A DNA stretch of 64,000 nt from positions 19,964,001 through 20,028,000 of the forward strand of contig NC_083600.1 in the NCBI RefSeq assembly GCF_020882245.1, given 5' to 3'. Under the pieces are notes generated by a model. It saw only the letters and a list, made by a program, of their open reading frames with translations, was not told the DNA's origin and ran no database searches. Position numbers and translations under genes: made by a program. Shown in pieces: positions 42,750 to 53,000 of the stretch. This DNA comes from Rhopalosiphum padi (taxonomy: Eukaryota > Arthropoda > Insecta > Hemiptera > Aphididae). The number at the start of each line of letters is the position of its first letter. Position 1 is the stretch's first letter.

Positions 42750-43315
42750 GGTAAACGGTCACTTTGTACTGTCCATTGTTTAAAATGCAGAACGCGGACA
42801 CTTTGTACGGTCTGGTAAAAAGTACTTTGCAGAACGCGGACACTTTGTACTATTATATACATAAAGTATATATTATAAATATAAGTTTTATACATAAGTA
42901 GTAACTAATAATTATGTATAGTATTAATTATTAAAATTGTTATTATTTTTATTTTTATTAGCTAATATTCTAAAAATTTGTAATAGTAAAAACTATTACT
43001 AAACTATTTTCATATTATACTACCTTTTGACTTATTTATATTGTACACATTTTTACATGTAGTTTGAATGATATTATTGATTATTTGTTTATTTAGATTA
43101 TTTTTATTATTATTATTATACAAATACAATCAATATTTTATAACAATTTTATTTTTATTTTTTCTATTTTAATAATTAACACTATACATAATTATTAGTT
43201 ACTACTTATGTACAAAACTTATATTTATAATATATACTTTATGTATATAATAGTACAAAGTGTCCGCGTTCTGCAAAGTACCTTTTTACCTGACCGTACA
43301 AAGTGACCTAGAACC
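42750..43315. mobile_element. 566-bp fold-back MITE with 9-bp target duplication
   Basis: GTGGTGCTG repeats flank it (42741-42749, 43316-43324). The long inverted arms (about 170-200 bp) contain CAGAACGCGGACACTTTGTAC; the left arm has an extra duplicated copy of this segment. The left end is GGTAAACGGTCACTTTG; the right end reads inward as GGTTCTAGGTCACTTTG. It lies about 250 bp past the channel stop codon and may fall in its 3' region. Confidence 0.75.
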
Positions 43316-43829
43316 GTGGTGCTGAAACGTATGGAAAATATAGTGTAATTGAATTTCAATCGTAGATGCCTATTATATAAAAAATTATTAATTTTTATTA
43401 GGAAACAAAACAAAAACTATTGGTATATAATTATTTTGATTCTTAAAACCACGAAGAATAAATAACTGCTGAAAATATTTTGTCCAATTATTCAAATATG
43501 TACCGTCTAATAAAATTTTTTCGTTAGAACAAAACAGGTTTCAAATTTTTTATACAATAAAATACTACAACATGAGTATTTTGATAATATAAAGTGTATA
43601 CTTCTACTATAATAACTTTAATATAATGATCTCACAAACTAAATAACATTATCTATATTTTCAATTTATTTTTACACTTGTACTACATTTATATGACAAT
43701 TTGTTTTTTTGTATAAATATACTGAAAGTAACTATAGTCTACAATCAGAACAACTAATATGTATTAACTGATAATGTCATGCACTATTTTAAATTTGAAT
43801 TATAACAACTATTGTCTATATTTAGTATA

Positions 43830-44240
43830 GGTATAATAAAATAAACAGATTATAATATTATGTATTATTTCAATTTTATAATACTCAAAATGTCGCTAAA
43901 TTTGTACAATTTATAATCATGAGCATATAGGTTTAAATATAAATAAAGAGTTCAATATAATAAAACGACAAATTATATAACATTTTTGAATTTTTCTTCC
44001 CACATAAGTTGTATACTTGTATTACATTTATAATACAAATTGTTTTTGTTTTTTATTTGATACTGACTATTTGATAGATCTAACTCAAAAAAGAATAATT
44101 CCAAACAGTTGCATGAAATTTTCTAAAATTGTTTACACTAGATAATTTCCTTTACGCCATTCTATAATTTTTTGAAACAATTTGACTGTTTTTCAATTAT
44201 TGGTGAACATTTAAATTTTATCTTTTGTTAACATTTGTAA
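43830..44240. repeat. Dispersed repeat copy, opposite orientation to 56.6-58.4 kb
   Basis: Shared marks in order are ATTTCAATTTTATAATACTC, CACATAAGTTGTAT, TAACTCAAAAAAGAATAATT, and TTTTTTGAAACAATTTGACTG. These match the reverse complement of the 56.6 kb block. A weaker partial copy lies at about 43.59-43.74 kb. Confidence 0.7.
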
Positions 44241-44620
44241 AAAAGTTAAAAATATTCTAGCTAACTTAAAATATTGACCAGACGAAGTCTAGTTTTCGAC
44301 TCCAGTCATTTGCTATGATCATTCCCATTCTGAGGCCCATTAGAAGGTTTCGAATAAGTGTTTTTTTTTTATATATTTATTCATTCTTGGGCCCAAAGAG
44401 AGAAAGTTAACCATTTTTCAACTACACCGAGTTAAATTGTAATGACGAGTGCTAAATAAACAAATCTATATCCATGACATTTTGATTTACCTAGGTAAAT
44501 CATTTTAAGTCAATGATTTTCAATATAATACTTGGAAGTTCGCATTGCAAATCGATAAGTCTATACAATATTTTTAATTCTTTTAGAATAAGCATTACCT
44601 ATATTTGGATTAATAATATC

Positions 44621-44741
44621 AATAAATGATATCATTATTATTTTTAAATACTAGTAGGTACTATAGTATTTATAATAAATGATATCATCATTATTTTTAA
44701 ATACTAGTAGGTACTATAGTATTTATAATTAATGATATCAT
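44621..44741. repeat. 53-bp tandem duplication (2.3 copies)
   Basis: Units start AATAAATGAT at 44621 and 44674, with a partial third unit at 44727. Each contains AAATACTAGTAGGTACTATA. An inverted fragment of the same unit occurs near 57225-57260. Confidence 0.85.
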
Positions 44742-45160
44742 GCACTATTTCAATTTTATAATACTCGAAATATGTCATTGGTAAATTAGTGCTATTTGTA
44801 ATTATATGCGTACAGATTTAAAAATAAATTCAGATTTTAATGTTTAATATTATAAAATGACAAATTATTTATATTTTAATTAATATACTAATATTTCAAA
44901 TTAGTATATTTCAATTGTTTTTTTCACACATAAGTTATATTCTTGTGCTACATTTATTAACAAATTTTTTTATTTTTTTTAATTAAAACTGACTGTTTCT
45001 TAGATATAATTCAAAAGAGAATAATCCCAAATAGGTACTTGAAGTTTTCTACAATTGCTTATACTATAATTCCCTATACGCCATACGATAATTTTTTGAA
45101 ATAATTTGACTGTTTTTCATTTGTTTATGAACATTTAAAGTTCATCGTTTACATGATTTG
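44735..45160. repeat. Second dispersed repeat copy in the same orientation
   Basis: The order of marks is the same as in the copy at 43.83 kb and closer to the reverse complement of 56590-57230, including CCCAAATAGGTACTTGAAG and CCCTATACGCCATACGATAA. Confidence 0.75.
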
Positions 45161-45485
45161 TGCCAATAAAAGATTTTTTGGTATACAACATTTTTTTTAT
45201 AGGCACTACCTAGGTGTTTTATTATAAAAATAACCAGCTTATATCAATATATTGCTTTTATTTTATTTTATGTCTATATTTATGTAACTATTGGCCCTAA
45301 TATATTGTAATTTCATATCCGAAGCATTCTCATACGAGTAAACGATTGTACGAGGCTATTACAATGTACTATTATTGCATTTATAATATTTCTAATACAA
45401 TAATTTAATAGAAACAAATTTTTGACGCATTTAGCATTTACTAATATTTTTTTAAAGTTAATTAAAAAAAAAAATATCTAACAAA

Positions 45486-45745
45486 ATGGCCAGGCCACCA
45501 GGCCATAATATGGTCCAGGCCATCTGGAAAATTCCCATTGCCAGACTGGCCACTTCGCCCCTGATCGAGTCACCGAGAAATAGAAAATATCTGAATTGCA
45601 GAAATCATTGTCCTAAATCTAAAACGACTGATATCATTAGTAGTATAGCAATAACTTCCTCAAATCACCCTAACCGCAATATAGTAGCGGCCAACACCAA
45701 AGGTAAGCACGATCGGTGACTTCGCCCCTATAATCACCGGCAAAT
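45486..45745. other. GC-rich block of unknown origin
   Basis: The block begins with a GGCCAGGCCACCAGGCC cluster and contains two copies of CTTCGCCCCT about 165 bp apart, each followed by a TCACCG-like end. It differs strongly in composition from its flanks. A 77-codon plus-strand frame exists but resembles nothing known. It is more likely a transposon end or insert than a gene. Confidence 0.35.
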
Positions 45746-46371
45746 TAAAACCTGATATTTTAGTTAACATTCCTGTATACCTATTGTACCTGTATAAAAA
45801 TATTAAAAAATCATATCTAGGAATAATTATTTTATATGTATTTTAAGTTAGAATTTTGACCAAATAATTTATTTAAAAATTAACTATAACGATGATCATT
45901 ATTTTATTTTATTTTTTAACTAGGGTTTCGATAACATACTTAGGTCTTATTCGTCGTTTATACTATGCAAATAATTACCTGACGTCTAGGTAATAATATA
46001 CACAACTGATATAATTTCTATTATAGTTTATTGTGAAATTTAAAGTAGAACAATTGAAGAAAAAAAATCTTCATTACATATACGTATTATGTGCAATTGA
46101 TAAACAATATTTAGTATAAGTATATTTAAAATAGTCTTTAAACAAGTTTAATATAAAAAAATTGTATTTTAATAAATAACACAACGATATTTAAAATTAA
46201 ATAGAATCATATATTATTAATATCGTTTTGTTTATATAAAGTACAATTTTTTTTAACATTGAAATTTCGTATAATTAAAGGTGCATAATATAAAATAAAA
46301 TTAATTCTTCATCGTTGTATAGTTTAAAAATAATGCAATGTACACTGCATAAGTACAATATGCAGCTGAGT

Positions 46372-47006
46372 TTAAATTTCATCTAAAATAAAAAACAGCA
46401 ACAATTTGATTTAAATACAATTTTTATTATGTGTTGAATACGTCTATTATAGTACCGATTATTGCAGAATATTTTTTGCACATACATTTATTAGGTACTA
46501 TAATATTACGTAATAGATGTATATATTGTAACCAGTTTCAAAAATGATTACATTTAATGGTAAATAAGTGGTGATAATATTTTGTAATCGTTTTGCCTAA
46601 AAGTTTCATTAGTATACGGATAACGCTGCATTTACATATTATGTAATGGGTAGGTATAGCGGTGTAAAGTAAAGTAAAATAACTTACTGATGCCGTATTC
46701 ATCAAGACCATCTAAATAAATTAATAATTGGTAATAAATATATTAGTTTTCAAACTCGAATTATAGCTTAATAAAGAGTCGACTATAGCTATCAAATCAG
46801 TAAAACCATTTCCGTTGTACCGAAGACAAGGATATCATATGTGGGTGTGACATCCGCATATAAGTCTACATATTATAATTATTCTAATGTTGTTTTATAT
46901 TTTTTTTATTAGTAGTATGATGAATTTTATATTTAAATGTATCTTATACAATTTTAAAACAGTTATTATGTAAATAAATAACTAAATTAAAACCACCTAC
47001 CATTCT
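46372..47006 (-). CDS. Partial fourth module and terminal exon
   Basis: A 6-nt exon (47006-47001) and a 24-nt exon (46711-46688, residues GLDEYGI) repeat the start of a module. Where the third module exon is expected, an acceptor ending TTTTTTATTTTAG leads into an 11-nt terminal exon: two bases completing Asn, then Glu, Ile and TAA at 46374-46372. The terminal exon is the least certain part of the model because it is so short. A possible AATAAA lies near 46031-46026 (minus). Confidence 0.6.
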
Positions 47007-50000
47007 CTGTAGAATAATAATAAAAAACAAATTAGTCATGTGATCTCTAAAGTTATTGTGATTAAAGTTTTTTCTCACCTAATTTCAAATCCATTCCTGG
47101 AATCGCGTAGGCATTACAATATTGTTTTGGTTGTAAATTATTTGATTTGGCTAAGAAAAAAAAATTCCATTTATTTTTAGTTGAATATAGAACTTTTAGA
47201 AACCATATTAATAATTACCAAAGCCTCCATTTTTCCATTGCTTTATAAAAGAATATATAGGATCTAAAAGTTTTTAGATTAATTTTAAATAACTCAAATC
47301 ATTGTTGAGAAATATATTACAGATATATTTTTTACTTATTCAGTTATGGACATACAATAATTTTAAAAGCTTTATATACTATACATTTAATTGATCAATA
47401 CGCAATATTTTGAATAATACTGGTTAATCAATATTGCTAGTAATAACTTACTTGTCAAGGCTGTTAAATCTAAATTTATAAAAAAAAAAACACGACATGG
47501 ATAATCTATTTGAATACCATATAAAAATGACAATAAATATTTACTTACCGTTGTATCTGTTTTCGTTTTTAATAAAATTTTTAAAGTCAGTAACGACATT
47601 TGCATAACGATCTTGAATAAAAATAAAAATAGGTTTTTTAATGCAATTTAATTTATTAACATTTTTATACTTTAACCTAATCAACACAGACAATTGTGTA
47701 CCATCTATATTTAATAATTAATATCATTAAATTAAGGTTTTAAATTATTAATGCATAATTCATATAACCGTCTAAAATTTTGGTAAAATAGTTTAAATGT
47801 AAAGTAACCTATCACCACGTGATGTCAAAATCACAGCCCTGATATTGTAGATATTTGTATGTGCTATTTTCTGAAGATATCTAGAGCCATAAAAAATTAA
47901 AAAGGTGCCAAGCAAATCCATGCTCATCAACTAATTACGATTAATTACTTAAATCAATGTCAATGATGCATAAATATCAATTTGGGATGGAAATTAATAG
48001 ACATAATACATCGAAGTTTTTTTATGAATGTTTCCGAATTGCATGTAAAAAAAAAATTCAAATTAAAGGGGATAAAGGGGTCTGCCTAATTAATTGCTGT
48101 GTACCTGTAATTAATGTTGTGAATTATTCCATTCCAAACTGCTTGTTTTACGTACTATCTAAATCCTATTATGGTTAAATTATTCGATGTCCAAGATCAA
48201 GTAGAAATGTAATATATATGTAAATAAATGTTTACTCTATTCGGAATGAGATCGTACCTCGGCGGCAACCAGTTTTCGTCGAGCGGTAGTCAGACAACAC
48301 CCGTTTGTCCACTAATTAACTGCAGGCATGCTATGTAGTAAAGCCACGCCCATACGCACAAGTTGGCCGCCGAGGTACGATTTCATTCCGAATAGAGTAC
48401 ATTTATAATATAATTTATATATTAGACTTCGAGAAATATTCGAAAACGGAAAACTTATAAGTTTAGTGATGACGGAACTTCAAAATAATAAAATATATAA
48501 AATTTTTAGTGTGTTTTTAGAAGTTTGCAAAAGTAATCAATTAATGCTCATACCCATAAATCCATTTGTTTTCATTTGTTCTGTAGTAGAATAAAACATA
48601 AAAAACAGTAAATATTTTTATATTATTGTATTGTGTAAAAAAAATCGGAATGTATACAATGTATAATGTATGTATTGAATAAATACCTTTATTCAATTGT
48701 GAGAAATTTAATAAAACTTTGTATTTATTTTTCAAATTATGCCAGTTGTTCGCACGTCATTATTTATTTTAATAATTAATAAAATTGTTATAAACTTTTG
48801 AAAGTTATTAGTGGAGGTTTTTCAAGTATCAAATTATCATCAATGCATAATGATTCATTGAGAATACTAGTGTTAACTGTTTCCCTTTAGCTTTCAATTA
48901 CATTTTTTTATTTTTAAGTTGTAATATTTTATCACTTTTATGGAATACTTTCACAACGTTATTTTTCATTAAAAAGCACGTGAAGTACCCATGTAAAAAG
49001 CTAATACTTCTAATAAATCCTACTTCTGCATATCTGGATGTTCACCTATGGATAATATTAACAATTAATAGATAAAAAAAATAAATTTTAAATTCATCAA
49101 TCGGTATCGAAAATAAAACTTTTAATAAGAGAATAAAAATAGTAAATACAGAATAGATCTTGAAACTCATAAATTATAAAAATAATATTGCAATATTAAT
49201 GTATCTAATATGCTCCGGCTAAATAAGAAATGAAGATGTGTATTTTAAAATTTAGTTTTAACTAATAATTTAACTTTTATGAAAAAATAATTATACAGAG
49301 AAAATTTCTTCACAATAATCCTAATTCCATATGTTAAATCGTTAAACAATAATTGTATTGTAAAGTAAAATCACTTACGGATACAAAGCGTATATTTTCC
49401 AGCTAAAATATTTAATTTTTAATAATAAATATATCATTGTATTAATTGGAGATAATTTTTAAAGAATATCACATCAATCCTAAAAGTAAATAGCGTAGGT
49501 ATAACATATTCAGCAGAGCAACGGTTGTATTGTATACAGAGTTGTAAGCTTTAATTATAATTGACTATAAAATTAAAATATCAATTAGTATGTGTTTGGA
49601 CAAATATACAACACAGCTAAACTCGTCCTCCTCAAGATGCTGGACCCCATCCACGGGGCCGAAGATACATTTGATATCGTATTTACGTTTGTAAGACCAG
49701 GATATCAAGTGTGGGTGTGTCATCCACATATTAGTCTAAATATTCTAATTATTCTAATGTTGTTTTATATTTTTGTACTTATGTACTTATGAATTTATAT
49801 TTAAATGTATCTTATAAAATTTAAAAAAATAATTATTATGTAAATAATTAACTAATTTAAAACTATACCTACCATCCTCTATAGAATAATAAAAAAAAAT
49901 CAAATTAGTCATGTTATCTCTACATTTTTTGTGATATACGTTTTTTCTCACCTAAAAACATATTAATATATGGATTCGAGTAGTCATAACAATATTGTTT

Positions 50001-53000
50001 TGGGTTTGTTCTAAGTGAAATGGCTAAAACAGAAAATTCGATTTAAATAAAATGGGTTCTAATTATTTTATGAATCAGAACTATGTATTGTAACCAGATT
50101 AATAATTACCATAGTTTTCACTTTGCCATTGCTTTACATAAGAAAATATTGGATCTGAAAGTTGTTGAGTTAGTTTCAAGTAATTCAAATCAAAGTTATT
50201 TGATCTATTAACGATATATTTTTGATGTATACGGATATAAACATACAAGTATTATAAACGCTTTATATATAATATATATAATTAAATATTAATTGATCAA
50301 TACACAATATTCTGAATAATACCAGTTAATAAACATTGTTAGTTATCACTTACTTATAAAGTTTGATAAATCTTAATTTATTAAGAAAAAACGACACGGT
50401 TAATCTTTTTAAATACATGATTAAATCAACAATTAATAGTTAATTACCTTTGAATCTATCATTATTATTAATATAATGTATAAAATCTTGACGGAAATCA
50501 GTTTTATGATCTTGAATAAAAAAGAACATAAATTTTAAAATAGAATTTAATTTACAATTAATTTTTACTTTTGTCCCCCCAAATTACCAACTAGATTCAT
50601 TTTCCTTTTCAGAGGGACTGAAGTCAAAAGCACTATTACTACTCCCAAACGAGATGACAGACACAAAAAAAAATGTTTTACGTACTATCTAAATCCTATT
50701 ATATTTCAATTATTCGATGTCTTAAATCAAGTAGAATGTGATATATGTAAAAATATGTAGTTATAATATAATACATATTATATTAGACCTCGAGAAATAT
50801 TCGAAAAAGACAAACTTATAAGTTCAGTGATGACGGAATTTCATAATAATGAAATATATAGAATTTTATTCGTAAAAAAGTTGGTATATATGACATTGGC
50901 AACATCAAAATAAATAAAAATCATATTATGGACTGAACATTTTTATCTAATTTTTATGATGAATATAGATTGTACTCTGCACATCCTTACTCACTGGCAT
51001 GCTCATACAATAAAATTCTCTCAAAAACTTTAAGTTGCCTATCCAGATCCTCGTCATCCGCGCACACATTGGTTTCCAGTAGCCAGTGCGTACAAGTGCA
51101 TACAACTGTGGCTTTATGACCATGGCTAGTACTCTGGTTTGGCCATCTACGCTAATCGAACATGGAACCTGTGCCGTACATTATCAGTTCTTACTTTTAG
51201 CTGTTATTTATAAGCTAGACTCACAATTTAGAAACAATTTAAGTCGTAGCTATATTCATAAGTGTGGTTTTAAAGGTTTTCAAAAGTTATTGATCAATAC
51301 TCACCCATTAATTTATTATACATCATTTGATCTGTAATAGGATTAAACATATTTAAACATAAATAACAGTAAATATTTTTTTATTTTTTATGTATTGTGT
51401 AAAAAGTTAGATAAAATATTGTATTTCTTTTCAAATCGTGCAGGTTGTTTGCATGTCAGTATTTAATTTAATAATTAATCATATTTTTATACATCTCTGA
51501 AAGTTATTTGTGAAAGTGTATAAACTTTATTTATTATAAATGTAATTTTTAAATACGTCAATTGGTATCAATAATTAAACCTATAATAAGAGAATTAAAA
51601 TACAGAATAGATCTTGAAAATCATAAGCTATAAAAATAATATTACACAAATAAATATATCTAATATGCTCCGTTTAAAAAAGAAATGAAGATGTGTATTT
51701 TATAATTTAATTTTACATTTTTAACTGCCAGTATAATTTTTGTGAAAAAATATAATTACACAGAGCAAATGTCTTCAAAATTAATAAACATAATACCATG
51801 TATTAAATAGTTAAGCAATAACTGCATTGTAAAGTAAAATCACTTACTGCAACATCTCCGAAATTTTTCAACTAAAATATTTAATTGTTAATAATTAATA
51901 TATTATTGTATTAATTTGATGTAATTTTTAATGGATATCATATCAATCCTAGAAGTAAATATCGTATAACATATTCAGCAGAGTAAACGTTGTATTATAT
52001 ACAGAGTTGTAAACTTATAACTGGCTATAAAATTAAAATCTCAATCAGTACATGTTTGGACACCGTTGAAGCCATATGTGTTATACATTTTTGAAAACAG
52101 TTATTATGTAAATAAATAACTAAATTAAAACCACCTACTATCATCTGTAGAATAAAAAAAAAAAAAAAATTAAATTAGATCAAATTAAATCACATCCTCT
52201 AAGTTATTCGTGATATAAGTTTTTTCTCACCTAAGACTATATTATTTACTGTATTCGCATAGGCTTGACAATAATCTCTTGGGAATAAATTATTGACTTT
52301 GGCTAAGAAATAACAATTCGATTTATTTTTGGTTGAATATAACTATAGTGCCGATTCAGAGTTTTAGTTAATTTATATAAAATTGGTTTTAAGTATAATA
52401 GGTAGTTCAGTAGTTGTCAGAACTATGTATTGTAACCAGATTAATAATTACCATAGCCTCCCATTTGCCATTGCTTTACATAAGAAAATATTGGATCTGA
52501 AAGTATTTGAATTAGTTTCGAGTAATTCAAATCATTGTTACTTAATCTATTAATAATATATTTATAATTTATACGGTTATGGACATACAAGAATTATAAA
52601 CGCTTTATATATTATACAGTGAATTGATCAATAATCAATTTTCTGAATAATACCGGTTAATAAACATTGCTAGTGATAACTTACTTTGCAATCTTAATAA
52701 ATCTAAATTTATTAAAAATAAAATGACACCGTCAATCGATTTAAATACATGATTAAATCAACAATTAATAATTAATTACCTGGGAAAGTCGTATAAATTA
52801 AAATTGCAAAATTAGGCGTGCTATTATATTGATTATCTTGAATAAAAATGAACATACATTTTAAAATATTATTTAATTTATTAACATTTTTATACTTTTA
52901 ACTTATCAACTACAGATAATTGCGTAACTTGGTGCTACATTTAATAATTATTATTTATTAGCTAACAATTCACATAACCTTCTATATAAATTTGGTAAAA

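Noticed and set aside
43225..43413. 62-codon minus-strand ORF
   Set aside because: It lies mostly in the inverted arm of the fold-back MITE.
47957..48178. 73-codon plus-strand ORF
   Set aside because: It is antisense in an intron of module 3; the matching segment near 53.17-53.40 kb does not keep the frame.
51086..51337. 83-codon plus-strand ORF with a close relative at 53814-53996
   Set aside because: Both are antisense in homologous introns of modules 2 and 1. The similarity reflects the intron duplication, and the N-terminal halves differ by frame shifts.
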